64,000 nucleotides of DNA from Bacilli bacterium (GCA_017398545.1 JAFQFT010000022.1:1-64000); one strand, 5' to 3'. Positions 17,471 through 26,970 are shown, numbered from the stretch's first letter. A program made the numbers and translations. The notes: generated from the sequence alone by a model not told the origin.

Positions 17471-18481
17471 TTAGCCTTTAATACCACTACGACTTACACC
17501 TCTCATAATGTATTTACGTAAGAAGATAAATACAACAAGAAGTGGCGCAGTAACGATAGCAGAACCTGCCATTTGAAGACCTTGAATAGTACGACCATCA
17601 ACATTATCCGATTTAAATGCTTGACGTAAACCATATGTGATTAAGTACTTATTCGGATCTTGTGTAACCATCATAGGCCACATATATGAGTTCCATGAAC
17701 CCATCATTTTAAGAATTGTAATAGTAATAAGTGTTGGCATAGCAATTGGAACCATAACTTTTAATAAATATTTAAAATCACTTGTGCCATCAACTTTTGC
17801 AGCGTAATACAATTCATTTGGAATTTGTTTAAAATTTTGTCTTAATAAGTAAATATAATAAACACTAATAACAAACGGAACAATTAACGCCCAATATGTA
17901 TTAGCTCCTTTTAAGTAACCTACTACAGTGATATAGTTTGAAATAGTCATCATTTCGCCTGGAATCATCATTGTAGTTAAGAAAATATTAAACACTAATT
18001 CTCTACCTTTAAATTGAATTCTTGAAAAAGCAAACGCAGCTAATACTGTAGTAATAAGAGTACCAAGCGTTGACCATACACCAACCCAAACAGTATTAAA
18101 GAATAATCTTCCTGCATTAAGTCTTGCAATAGCTTTTGGATAGTTAGATAAAGCAAGTTCATGAGGATAGAATGTTGGAATAGCACGTTCAATTTCAGCT
18201 TCTGTCTTAAGTGATGTTGAAATCATCCAATAGAACGGAATCAACATAAAGATTGCTAAAATACCAAGGAATGCATAACACATAACATACTTAAAGATTT
18301 TCATAACGCGTTCACGACGCATTGTTTCTTCAGCAGAATCTCCGATATATGCTGTCTTTTTAGATGGTACATGATTAAATAAACGTTCGTCAACGCTTTC
18401 GTTTGATTTAACTTTAAAATTGAAATATATAACACCTATAACAACAGCGATTATTGTAAGTATAAACATTGTCATATTCAT
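17471..18481 (-). CDS. ABC importer permease, MalG/UgpE type
   Basis: 336 residues. Six core transmembrane segments with the EAA loop YYAAKVDGTSDFKYLLKVMVP (only part quoted: KVDGTSDFKYLLKVMVP). Unlike standard members (about 275-300 residues) it has an extra N-terminal hydrophobic segment (about 2-23) and a charged linker before the usual first helix. Starts 6 bases after the partner permease. Forms the membrane channel with that partner and is energised by the ATPase encoded first in the operon. Confidence 0.92.
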   Translation of the reverse strand: MNMTMFILTIIAVVIGVIYFNFKVKSNESVDERLFNHVPSKKTAYIGDSAEETMRRERVMKIFKYVMCYAFLGILAIFMLIPFYWMISTSLKTEAEIERAIPTFYPHELALSNYPKAIARLNAGRLFFNTVWVGVWSTLGTLITTVLAAFAFSRIQFKGRELVFNIFLTTMMIPGEMMTISNYITVVGYLKGANTYWALIVPFVISVYYIYLLRQNFKQIPNELYYAAKVDGTSDFKYLLKVMVPIAMPTLITITILKMMGSWNSYMWPMMVTQDPNKYLITYGLRQAFKSDNVDGRTIQGLQMAGSAIVTAPLLVVFIFLRKYIMRGVSRSGIKG

Positions 18482-18487
18482 TCACCT

Positions 18488-19459
18488 CTAGAAATGTACT
18501 TTCTTCTTTTCAATTATTTTATTAATTCCAGTGAAGAATAAAATAATAAAGAACAACACAACCGCACCTGCAGCAGCATATCCGGTAGTAGCAGCACCAC
18601 TTCTATTTCCTTTTAAGTATTCATAAATATACCAAACAACTGTTCCCATATTATTATGGCTACCAACTGATTCAGCACGATCTCCAAAGATAGCAACAAC
18701 TGATGTATATTCTTTAAACGCACCAATAAACGATGTAATTAGCAAGTAGAATATTTGTGGTGATAGAAGCGGAACAGTAATTTTAGTAAATGTTCTAAAT
18801 TTAGTAGTTCCATCAATTTGTGCAGCTTGATAATATTGTCTATCAACACTTTGTAGTGAGCTAAGTAAAATAATAACTTTAAAAGGAAGCGAATTCCAAA
18901 CAATATAAGTTGTTAACACTATTAATGATGTAAAGAATTGACTATCAAATAATATTGAAGCATCAGGATTTCCACCTAGCCAGTTAACACTGCTTTGCCC
19001 CATTAAATTTAAGAATGTATTCATTAAACCTTGTTCTGATTCAAACATGACACTAAATACCATACCAATCGCAATTGTATTTGTTACATATGGTAAAAAG
19101 AAAATAGTTTGTAAGAATTTTTGTAAAGGCTTAATTGAGTTTAATGCAACAGCAATTAACAATGACAACATAATTGAGATAGGTACAGAAACAAAAACAA
19201 TAATAATCGTGTTAAGTAAACATTGAACAAATGGGTTTCCTTCTGAGAAAATTTTAGCATAATTCGCAAACCCCCAACCTTCAGGGTTATAAGGAGCAAA
19301 AAAGCCAAATCTAGTTAACGCATAATTGTATCCATAGTTAAACGATATTACAAACGTTTGTATAACTGGATAGAATGTAAATACTAACAGTAAAATAATC
19401 GCTGGTGATAAATATAACATTCCTCTCCAGAAATTTCTTGTCTTATTTCCTTCAACCAT
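18488..19459 (-). CDS. ABC importer permease, MalF/UgpA type
   Basis: 323 residues with six or more transmembrane helices and the EAA-loop motif YYQAAQIDGTTKFRTFTKIT. Partner of the MalG-type permease. Separated from the ATPase gene by 2 bases and from the second permease by 6, so stoichiometry is probably set by coupled translation. Length and order fit the carbohydrate-uptake-1 ABC family. Confidence 0.93.
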   Translation of the reverse strand: MVEGNKTRNFWRGMLYLSPAIILLLVFTFYPVIQTFVISFNYGYNYALTRFGFFAPYNPEGWGFANYAKIFSEGNPFVQCLLNTIIIVFVSVPISIMLSLLIAVALNSIKPLQKFLQTIFFLPYVTNTIAIGMVFSVMFESEQGLMNTFLNLMGQSSVNWLGGNPDASILFDSQFFTSLIVLTTYIVWNSLPFKVIILLSSLQSVDRQYYQAAQIDGTTKFRTFTKITVPLLSPQIFYLLITSFIGAFKEYTSVVAIFGDRAESVGSHNNMGTVVWYIYEYLKGNRSGAATTGYAAAGAVVLFFIILFFTGINKIIEKKKVHF

Positions 19460-19461
19460 AA

Positions 19462-20523
19462 TTATTGTAACCTCTCTTCAGTTACTTTATGGAATACAAA
19501 ACATTTACGAGGTTTAATTAATACTTTAACATCTGTATTTTCTTGAAGTTCAACATCTGATTCAATAATAAATCTAAATGTATCTTTTTCAGAGAAAGGA
19601 TTAACCGCAATAACTGACATATCACGTCCGATACGTTCAATTTGTTTAACATGAATATTCATAATTCCTTCTTCTGAAACTTCAAAACCTTCTGGACGAA
19701 TACCAATTGTAACTTCTTGGTCAGAAAGATTTGTATCGCCGATACGATCTTCACCAATAAATAATCCGCCATCATGAACATAACCAGAGAATACATTAAT
19801 AGGCGGAGTACCTAAGAATTTAGCAACAAATAAGTTTTTAGGATTATCATAAACTTTTTGTGGTGCATCTGTTTGTTGTTCAAGACCAAATTTCATTACA
19901 ACAATTTCATCTGAAATACTCATAGCTTCTTCTTGGTCATGAGTAACAAAGATTGTTGTAATACCTGTTTCACGTTGAATTCTTCTGATTTCTTCACGTG
20001 TTTGTAAACGAAGTCTTGCATCTAGATTTGATAAAGGTTCATCAAGTAATAATACTTTTGGTTCTTTAACTAATGCTCTTGCAATAGCAACACGTTGTTG
20101 TTGACCACCTGATAATTGTTTTGGCTTTCTATCAAGTAATTCTTCAATACCAACTAGTCTTGCATATTTAATAGTTCTTGCTGCAATGACATCTTTTTCT
20201 AATTTCATATTTTGAAGTGGAAACATAATATTTTGTCTTACAGTCATATGAGGGTATAGTGCATAGTTTTGGAACACTAAACCAATACCTCTTCTTTCAG
20301 GCGGCAAAGCAGTAACATCTTCGTCTCCAAAGAAAATTTGTCCTGATGAAGGTTCATGTAAACCAGCAATCATATAAAGTGTTGTAGATTTACCGCACCC
20401 AGAAGGACCAAGTAAGCCAATAAGTTTACCAGAAGGGATATCAATATTAAGATTATCCACTGCACGCACTTCTGAATTCTTATCAGCAAATATTTTTGTT
20501 AAATTCACTAAGCGAATGTCCAT
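19462..20523 (-). CDS. ABC importer ATPase, UgpC/MsmK type
   Basis: 353 residues. Walker A GPSGCGKS (39-46), Q-loop QNYALYPHM, signature LSGGQQQ, Walker B VLLLDEPLSNLD, H-loop VTHDQEEA, and a C-terminal regulatory/TOBE-like OB domain (about 240-350) typical of MalK/UgpC. First gene of the operon. Having its own ATPase gene next to the permeases is notable since many Bacillota use one shared MsmK. Promoter with flanking inverted repeats upstream. Confidence 0.94.
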   Translation of the reverse strand: MDIRLVNLTKIFADKNSEVRAVDNLNIDIPSGKLIGLLGPSGCGKSTTLYMIAGLHEPSSGQIFFGDEDVTALPPERRGIGLVFQNYALYPHMTVRQNIMFPLQNMKLEKDVIAARTIKYARLVGIEELLDRKPKQLSGGQQQRVAIARALVKEPKVLLLDEPLSNLDARLRLQTREEIRRIQRETGITTIFVTHDQEEAMSISDEIVVMKFGLEQQTDAPQKVYDNPKNLFVAKFLGTPPINVFSGYVHDGGLFIGEDRIGDTNLSDQEVTIGIRPEGFEVSEEGIMNIHVKQIERIGRDMSVIAVNPFSEKDTFRFIIESDVELQENTDVKVLIKPRKCFVFHKVTEERLQ

Positions 20524-20548
20524 AATAATTTTCCTCCTACTTATTAAA

Positions 20549-20613
20549 GTTTGCTAAAAAAATAGCTCCATTCACGTATCTTATTTTACCACATTTCGTT
20601 CTTTTTAGCAAAC
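20549..20613 (-). promoter_or_regulatory. Promoter of the ABC-nuclease operon with flanking inverted repeats
   Basis: Minus strand TTGCTA (20606-20611), 17-base spacer, TAAAAT (20583-20588). GTTTGCTAAAAA (20549-20560) and its perfect reverse complement TTTTTAGCAAAC (20602-20613) flank the start site; the upstream arm contains the -35. The upstream arm is not transcribed, so this is more likely a pair of DNA operators than an RNA hairpin. Confidence 0.6.
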
Positions 20614-20671
20614 AAGTTGGTAAATAATATTTTATTTTGGAGAAAAAAATATTTTTTTGTTTTTATAGAAA

Positions 20672-20722
20672 TTAAAAAAATACGAGTTTTAAGTTACAAA
20701 CAATAACTAAAACTCGTATTTT
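20672..20722 (-). terminator. Terminator of the dnaX-ybaB-recR operon
   Basis: Long stem AATACGAGTTTTA.../...TAAAACTCGTATT (about 20679-20691 / 20707-20720) followed on the minus strand by TTTTTTTAATTTC. Confidence 0.8.
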
Positions 20723-20741
20723 GCTTTTTAATTTTTTCCTA

Positions 20742-20966
20742 TTAATTCAATATAGCAGAAGCAAAGATTATAATAAAAACAGCTAACAATATAATTCCAA
20801 ATATTTTAAAAGATTTCTTAAGTAAGGTAAGAATTCCTATTGCAACTAATCCTAAAACGACTAAAGCAATAAACCCTTTAACAATACCAGGAAGAGGTAA
20901 AATCCACTCTGATATTAAGTTAAAAAAAGCTTCTCCTATCTCAGATATTTTATTAATTACTTTCAT
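20742..20966 (-). CDS. Small membrane protein after recR
   Basis: 74 residues with two hydrophobic stretches (about 27-47 and 53-73) joined by a short basic loop (LLKKSFK). Starts 8 bases after recR with a GGTGA ribosome site and ends just before the operon terminator. It occupies the place where Bacillus has yaaL-bofA, but it lacks the BofA N-x-x-T...PG pattern, so I do not call it BofA. Family unknown. Confidence 0.65.
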   Translation of the reverse strand: MKVINKISEIGEAFFNLISEWILPLPGIVKGFIALVVLGLVAIGILTLLKKSFKIFGIILLAVFIIIFASAILN

Positions 20967-20974
20967 TTTATCAC

Positions 20975-21577
20975 CTATTTTTTGTTACTACTTCTATTAC
21001 TTAAAGCTCGTTTTAATGTTAATTCATCAATAAATTCAATATCTCCACCAGCAGGAAGACCATAACCTAAACGAGATATAATAATATTTTTCTTTTCAAA
21101 TATTTTCTCTAAATATAGTGCAGTAGTTTCACCTGCAGGAGTAAAACTTGTTGCAATAATTAGTTCAGAAACCGAATCATCTAATCTTTTTTCTAATAAA
21201 TCAATTGTTAAATTATCAGGCCCTATACCATCCATTGGCGAAATTAAACCGTTTAACGAGTGATACATTCCGTTATACTCTCCCATATTTTCAATCGCAA
21301 TTATATCTTTTGTGTCTTTTAGAACCATTATCTTCGATTTATCTCTTAATTTAGATGAACATATTTCGCACGGAATTTGCAAACTTAACATTCCACACAC
21401 AGGACAATTATTAACATTATTTTTAGTTTCAATTAATACTTTTGCAAATTCTTCAACTTGTTCTGCATTCATTTTTTCAACAATATAATAAGCATATCTT
21501 CTAGCTGTCTTTTTTCCAACCCCAGGAAGATTTTCAAAAGAAGCAGCTAAAAGATCTAAAAATTTTAAATTAGACAT
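20975..21577 (-). CDS. recR: Recombination protein RecR
   Basis: 200 residues, standard length. Helix-hairpin-helix LPGVGKKTARRYAYY (about 18-32), four-cysteine zinc finger C-x2-C...C-x2-C (CPVCGMLSLQIPCEIC, 58-73) and Toprim domain with the EYNGMYHSLNG segment and GRD-like metal region. Works with RecF/RecO in gap repair; recF is in this window near gyrB. Gap of 4 bases to ybaB. Confidence 0.96.
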   Translation of the reverse strand: MSNLKFLDLLAASFENLPGVGKKTARRYAYYIVEKMNAEQVEEFAKVLIETKNNVNNCPVCGMLSLQIPCEICSSKLRDKSKIMVLKDTKDIIAIENMGEYNGMYHSLNGLISPMDGIGPDNLTIDLLEKRLDDSVSELIIATSFTPAGETTALYLEKIFEKKNIIISRLGYGLPAGGDIEFIDELTLKRALSNRSSNKK

Positions 21578-21581
21578 GTTT

Positions 21582-21881
21582 TTAGAATAATCCTGTTAAA
21601 GCTTGATACTTAGACATTTTTTCTTCTGTCATCTTATCAATATCTGCTAACAATTTATTTACAACTGATGCAATCGCATCTTCTAAAGTTTCACGATCAT
21701 CTTCATCTTCAATCACAAAACTCTTATCAACGATTACTTTAAAATCTTTTCTAGAACCATACATTTCTCCTGTAACAGGAAAACATGTAGCTGTAAATAA
21801 AGTTTCTTCAATTTGTTTTTGAGTTTCTAACATCTCTTTTTGAAGTTGACGCATTTTACGTAACATAGCTTGTTGATTCAT
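21582..21881 (-). CDS. ybaB: YbaB/EbfC nucleoid-associated protein
   Basis: 99 residues. N-terminal coiled helix (MNQQAMLRKMRQLQKEMLE) and typical central beta sheet; DNA-binding homodimer. Between dnaX and recR as in most bacteria. Ends 4 bases before the recR start codon. Confidence 0.93.
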   Translation of the reverse strand: MNQQAMLRKMRQLQKEMLETQKQIEETLFTATCFPVTGEMYGSRKDFKVIVDKSFVIEDEDDRETLEDAIASVVNKLLADIDKMTEEKMSKYQALTGLF

Positions 21882-21901
21882 TACATTACATCCTTTCTAT
21901 T

Positions 21902-24900
21902 TTAATCTTCGTCTTCACCAAAGAAATCATTTGCTTTTTCAATAGCAATTTCACGTTCTGACTTTGGAGATTCTTTTCTTACCACAACTCTTAATTTAGG
22001 GTTGTTAATTGGTGATAACACAGGATAAACATCACCTACTCTAAATTTATCATGGTATTCTAATCGTTTTTCTTTCCAAGTATCATCAGGTAACGCTACA
22101 AAATCATAAGCTTTTCCTAATCCCACCTTTAAAACCTCTTTAGCATTTTCATAATGTTTAGGTGTCATAATATGATTACAAAGTTGTGCATTAGGATAAA
22201 CAATTATTAAATGTGTTTTACCATTAGCTACCAATAAACCATTACTTAATATTTTAGCAACATACATCAATTGAGCACCTACTTTATCTTCCAAATTAGA
22301 CCACGCACTCATTAATTGATTTTTAACATTCTTACATTCAGGAAGTCTTGCTTCATGTAATATATTTTCAATAACTTTAATATTATAAATTTCAGCAGTT
22401 AAATCTACTTCTATTAATTCAGATTTAACAGGAGTAATAGTTTCTACTTTCACTTCTTGTGGTACAGGAGCTTCAACAACCGGTTCTTCTTTAACTACGT
22501 TTTCAACAATTTCTACTTTTTCTTCTTTTTGAACAATAGATTGAGATTTATTTAATACTTGATTTAGCTTATTTTCTAATTCTTTAATACCACTTTCTAA
22601 AACACGAATAGTTTCAATTGTTTGATTTAAAGCACCATCTTTTAACGCACAAGCTTTTAATTCATCAAGTTCTGCTCGCAAAGTTTTTAAAGTGTTTTCG
22701 ATATTTTCAATTTGTGCAATAACAGGTTGAGGAATTCCTCCTATTTGAAGATTATCATATTTTTCTTTCATTAATGTTAATGCTTGAGTTAAAACAAAAT
22801 AATTAGTTTTAATTTCCGCAATTTGATTTGCTATAGCATCATTATTTTGATTACTAAAAGAAGGAGTAGAAGGAGTTGATAAATTAATTATTTTTTGTTC
22901 TAATTCATTTACTTTATATTCTAACTCTTTAACTAATCCAGTTAATAGTTCAATGTTAGAATCGTTTTCCTTGTCCTTATTATATAAAGAAAAATGAGTA
23001 TCCCCTTGTGCTTTAATCTTTTCAATTTCTTCTTTCACTAGATTAAATTCTTGAATTAGTTCATTTACAGCATCTGCAAGATCATTATTTTGTGCTGGAA
23101 CATCAACATCAAATAAAGATTGGAAACTAACTTCTGCATATCCTTTATTATAAATAACTTCAACTTTATTCTTAAGACTATTAACAGTTTCAGTTAAAGC
23201 ATTTACTTTAGCACTTAAGTCAGATGAATAATTTTCTACTGGTACATTAACGTTTTGAATATTAGCAAGTTTATCTTCAATTTGAGTAATCTTATCAATT
23301 AATTCTAAAATAACATCATCATTAACAGAAGAAACTGGATCTGATAATTCTACATCATCACCTTTTACATTTTCTAAATCTTCAACTACAGCTGTTAATA
23401 TAGCGTTCGTTTTAACAATATAATCATTTAAATCTTTTTCTATTTTTTCTATTTTATCTTTAAGACTTGAGTCAATTTGAGTGTTTGATCCAACAACAAC
23501 CTCGTTTTGAGTGTTATTTTCGTAATCTCCATTTTCAACATCTTCTAATCTATTTTCTAGAATAGTTATTCTTTGTTCGATTGTATTGGGTAAAGCACTT
23601 GTTTTAGATACAACATCTTCTAAAACACTAATTTTACTGTTAATAGTTTCTTTAAAACCGTTAATATTAGCTTTTTCTATTTCATTTTGTAATTTTTTAA
23701 TTTTATTTTCAATTGTAGATAATCTTTGTTCAAACGATGAATTGTTAGATGGATAACTTCCACTAAGCTCAACACCTTCACCATTTTCTAAACGATACTC
23801 TAATTCTTGAATACGGCCTAATAAATTAATATCTTCAGAAGCAGAATTCACAATTTTCATAATCCCTACTTCCAAATAGATTTTTTGAGAATTTGTAAAT
23901 CTTATTTTATTTTGAACATCAACTAATACATCGATATAATAGAACAATCTTTTGCTATCAGTTTCTTCAACTAACTCTTTAAACGCTTCTGTAGAATATA
24001 TATATTTGTCTTTTGGAGCCTCATTAACACTCTTATAAAGCAATAAATCACGACAGAATTGAATAACGTTTGTAATTAATCTACTAACTTCTTTTCCCAT
24101 ATTTAAAAGTTCATTAATATTAGAAATAGCAGTAGTAGCATCGTCGTTATTTAAAGCATTTAAAAGTTCAATGATTTTCTGATTAGATATATTCCCTGTT
24201 ACATTATTTACATCTTCAACAGTTATTTCACCTTCAGCATATACACTTGCTTGATCAAGAATACTTAAAGCATCACGCATTCCGCCTTCTGCAGCTTCTG
24301 CTATACCATTTAATGCTTCTTTTGTTATTTGAATATTCTCTTTTTCACAAATATAAACTAATTCTTGTGTCAATTCTTCTATAGTAAACTGTTTAAAGTC
24401 AAAACGTTGACATCTAGAAAGAATAGTCATTGGAATTTTGTGTGGCTCAGTTGTAGCAAGAATAAACATCACATATGCAGGTGGTTCTTCTAATGTTTTT
24501 AGTAAAGCATTAAAAGCAGCTGTAGACAACATATGTACTTCATCGATAATATATACTTTTTTAGATAAAAAACTTGGTAAAAAATTCACCTTTTCAAGTA
24601 ACGATCTAATTTCATCTACTCCGTTATTGCTTGCAGCATCTAGTTCAACAACATCAGTGGTAATTTTTTCGTTAATAGCTTTACAATTTTCGCATTCATT
24701 ACAAGGTTCACCGTCAATTGGATTTTGACAGTTAACAGCCTTTGCTAAAATACGTGCAATTGTAGTTTTACCAATACCTCTTAATCCACTAAAAACATAC
24801 GCATGCGATGTTCTATTTTCAATAATAGCGTTCTTTAATGTTTGAATTACATGCTTTTGTCCAATAACTTCCTTAAAAGTTGTGGGTCTATAACTTCTAT

Positions 24901-24919
24901 ATAATGCTTTATATCCCAT
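21902..24919 (-). CDS. dnaX: DNA polymerase III tau subunit with a very long coiled-coil insertion
   Basis: 1005 residues; typical Bacillota DnaX is about 550-620. Normal clamp-loader core at the N terminus: Walker A GLRGIGKTT, zinc module C-x8-C-x2-C-x2-C, Walker B IIDEVHML, sensor LATTEPHKIP and the arginine-finger region SRCQRF. From about 375 to 870 the protein is a series of repeated coiled-coil heptads (SFEQRLSTIENKIKKLQNEIE and similar), then a conserved C-terminal domain (about 880-1005) expected to bind polymerase. Loads the sliding clamp and links leading and lagging polymerases. No obvious gamma-producing frameshift site was identified. First gene of dnaX-ybaB-recR. Confidence 0.93.
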   Translation of the reverse strand: MGYKALYRSYRPTTFKEVIGQKHVIQTLKNAIIENRTSHAYVFSGLRGIGKTTIARILAKAVNCQNPIDGEPCNECENCKAINEKITTDVVELDAASNNGVDEIRSLLEKVNFLPSFLSKKVYIIDEVHMLSTAAFNALLKTLEEPPAYVMFILATTEPHKIPMTILSRCQRFDFKQFTIEELTQELVYICEKENIQITKEALNGIAEAAEGGMRDALSILDQASVYAEGEITVEDVNNVTGNISNQKIIELLNALNNDDATTAISNINELLNMGKEVSRLITNVIQFCRDLLLYKSVNEAPKDKYIYSTEAFKELVEETDSKRLFYYIDVLVDVQNKIRFTNSQKIYLEVGIMKIVNSASEDINLLGRIQELEYRLENGEGVELSGSYPSNNSSFEQRLSTIENKIKKLQNEIEKANINGFKETINSKISVLEDVVSKTSALPNTIEQRITILENRLEDVENGDYENNTQNEVVVGSNTQIDSSLKDKIEKIEKDLNDYIVKTNAILTAVVEDLENVKGDDVELSDPVSSVNDDVILELIDKITQIEDKLANIQNVNVPVENYSSDLSAKVNALTETVNSLKNKVEVIYNKGYAEVSFQSLFDVDVPAQNNDLADAVNELIQEFNLVKEEIEKIKAQGDTHFSLYNKDKENDSNIELLTGLVKELEYKVNELEQKIINLSTPSTPSFSNQNNDAIANQIAEIKTNYFVLTQALTLMKEKYDNLQIGGIPQPVIAQIENIENTLKTLRAELDELKACALKDGALNQTIETIRVLESGIKELENKLNQVLNKSQSIVQKEEKVEIVENVVKEEPVVEAPVPQEVKVETITPVKSELIEVDLTAEIYNIKVIENILHEARLPECKNVKNQLMSAWSNLEDKVGAQLMYVAKILSNGLLVANGKTHLIIVYPNAQLCNHIMTPKHYENAKEVLKVGLGKAYDFVALPDDTWKEKRLEYHDKFRVGDVYPVLSPINNPKLRVVVRKESPKSEREIAIEKANDFFGEDED

Positions 24920-24958
24920 AGTGATTCTCCTTTAATCAATTCTTTCTTTATTATATAT

Positions 24959-24987
24959 ATTATATCATAATTTGCATTTAAATGCAA
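24959..24987 (-). promoter_or_regulatory. dnaX promoter with overlapping 16-bp palindrome
   Basis: Minus strand TTGCAT (24982-24987), 17-base spacer, TATAAT (24959-24964). The perfect palindrome TTGCATTTAAATGCAA (24972-24987) covers the -35 and part of the spacer, the position of a repressor operator. Confidence 0.65.
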
Positions 24988-25063
24988 TACATTTAACAAG
25001 TATTTTTTTGTAGATTTTAGTTGCATAATTTTATATTTTTATCTATTAATTATTTTAAAAAAA

Positions 25064-25090
25064 TAAAGAAAGAATCTTTTTTCTTTCTTT
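25064..25090 (-). terminator. Terminator after the YgiQ-type gene
   Basis: AAAGAAAG...CTTTCTTT stem followed on the minus strand by ATTTTTTTAAAA, about 12 bases after the stop codon. Confidence 0.7.
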
Positions 25091-25101
25091 ATTATATATA
25101 A

Positions 25102-26919
25102 TTATTTTCTTTTTATAAATTTTGGATTAGGTTTAACTCTAGGAATTAAACATTTAGGGCCGTTGCCTATTAAGTCTTCTCTATGAGCAAGAATTAGTGC
25201 TTTTTTAACTAAATCATAGTTGTTTGGATTCTTATATTGAATTAATGCTCTTTGCATTGCTTTTTCTTCTTTTGATTTAGCTACATACACTGGTTTCATA
25301 TCTCTTGGATCAACACCTGTATAATACATTGCTGTAGCAAGAGTTGTAGGAGTAGGGTAGAAATCTTGTACTTGTTCTATATATAATTTCTCATCACGAA
25401 TATATTCTGCAAGAATAATTGCATCTTTTAATGTACATCCTGGGTGACTACTCATTAAATAAGGAACTAAATATTGATTTTTATTCTCTTCTTTATTTAA
25501 TCTTTTATATTTCTCTACAAATTTCTTGTAAAGCTCACTATTAGGTTTTTGCATATAGTGTAAAACATTATTACTTACATGTTCTGGTGCAACTTTTAAC
25601 TGACCAGATATATGATATTTAACTAATTCTCTAAAGAAAGTTTCATCTTTATCATAATATAAGTAATCATATCTTATACCACTTCTAATAAAAACTTTCT
25701 TTACACCTGGTAAGTTTCTTAGTGTTCTTAATAAATCTAAATAATCATCATGATTTATTTCTAAATTCTTACATTTATCAGGGTGTAAACAATGTTTTTT
25801 AGGACAAGTACCATATTCTAATTGTTTTTGGCAAGAAGGTTTATAAAAGTTAGCAGTAGGTCCACCTACATCATTAATATATCCTTTAAAATTAGGTCCT
25901 TTTGTTATTTTTACAGCTTCTTCTAAAACACTTTCCTTACTTCTAGATTGAATAATTCTACCTTGATGGGATGTGATAGCGCAAAAACTACAGCTTCCAA
26001 AACAACCTCTATTAACTGTAATACTATTTTCTACTTCTATAATAGCAGGAACTCCTCCATCTTTTTCATACATCGGATGATATGTTCTTTCATAATCTAA
26101 GCCATATGTCCAATCCATTAATTCTCTTGTTAAAGGAAGAGAAGGGATGTTTTGCACAACAAAAGTCTTATCATATCTTTCAACTAAAGGTTTAGATATA
26201 TATGGGTCAGTATTTTCATATTGAATTTTAAAACTTCTTGCATACGCAAGTTTATCTTTCTTTAATTCATTATATGTTGGTAGATAAATCGCATCACTTG
26301 GAAGTATTGATTCATCTTTTGTCTTCCATACAGTTCCTCTTACATATATAATGTTGCTAATATTAAGCCCTGCATTTAACGCTTCTGCTACTTCGATAGT
26401 ATTTCTTTCTCCCATTCCATATAATATAAGGTCTGCAAAACTATCTAAAAGAATTGATTTCATTAAAGCATCGCTAATATAATCATAGTGACATAGTCTT
26501 CTTAAAGATGCTTCTACTCCTCCAATAATTACCGGAACATCAGGATATGCTTTTTTTATTGCTTTAGAATAAGTAATTGTTGCGTGATCAGGGCGTTTTC
26601 CCATTATACCACCCGGTGTATAATAATCTTTTGTTCTTCTTTTCTTACTTACATAATAGTGATTAACCATTGAATCAATATTACCAGCAGAAACTAAAAA
26701 AGCAAGACGTGGAATACCATATTCTTTCATCCAATCAGGATTAGATATATCAGGTTGAGGAAGCATTACAACAGTAAATCCATGTGCTTCTAAAATTCTA
26801 CTTATTATTGCGTGTCCAAAAGAAGGATGATCTACATAAGCATCTCCACAAACATAGACAAAGTCTGGTTGTTCTATTCCTCTTTCTAACATTTCTTTTT
26901 TATTAACGGGCAAAAACAT
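25102..26919 (-). CDS. ygiQ: YgiQ-family radical SAM protein
   Basis: 605 residues. N-terminal UPF0313 domain (HPSFGHAIISRILEAHGF, GGVEASLRR) followed by a radical SAM core with the CFGSCSFC cluster motif (cysteines about 304, 308 and 311) and a C-terminal domain with extra cysteines (CPKKHCLHPDKC). Widely conserved, substrate unknown. Single gene with its own terminator. Confidence 0.9.
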   Translation of the reverse strand: MFLPVNKKEMLERGIEQPDFVYVCGDAYVDHPSFGHAIISRILEAHGFTVVMLPQPDISNPDWMKEYGIPRLAFLVSAGNIDSMVNHYYVSKKRRTKDYYTPGGIMGKRPDHATITYSKAIKKAYPDVPVIIGGVEASLRRLCHYDYISDALMKSILLDSFADLILYGMGERNTIEVAEALNAGLNISNIIYVRGTVWKTKDESILPSDAIYLPTYNELKKDKLAYARSFKIQYENTDPYISKPLVERYDKTFVVQNIPSLPLTRELMDWTYGLDYERTYHPMYEKDGGVPAIIEVENSITVNRGCFGSCSFCAITSHQGRIIQSRSKESVLEEAVKITKGPNFKGYINDVGGPTANFYKPSCQKQLEYGTCPKKHCLHPDKCKNLEINHDDYLDLLRTLRNLPGVKKVFIRSGIRYDYLYYDKDETFFRELVKYHISGQLKVAPEHVSNNVLHYMQKPNSELYKKFVEKYKRLNKEENKNQYLVPYLMSSHPGCTLKDAIILAEYIRDEKLYIEQVQDFYPTPTTLATAMYYTGVDPRDMKPVYVAKSKEEKAMQRALIQYKNPNNYDLVKKALILAHREDLIGNGPKCLIPRVKPNPKFIKRK

Positions 26920-26970
26920 ACTATTTTATCTCCTTGATATATATATCATATCATAAAAACACTATAAAAT

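Noticed and set aside
20742-20966. Second BofA next to recR, as in Bacillus order
   Set aside because: The 74-residue protein has two membrane segments but lacks the N-x-x-T...G-x-PG pattern seen in the 7573-7761 protein.
21902-24919. Programmed frameshift in dnaX giving a short gamma form
   Set aside because: No clear slippery A-run with a following hairpin was found at the end of the clamp-loader core; cannot be excluded without a fold calculation.
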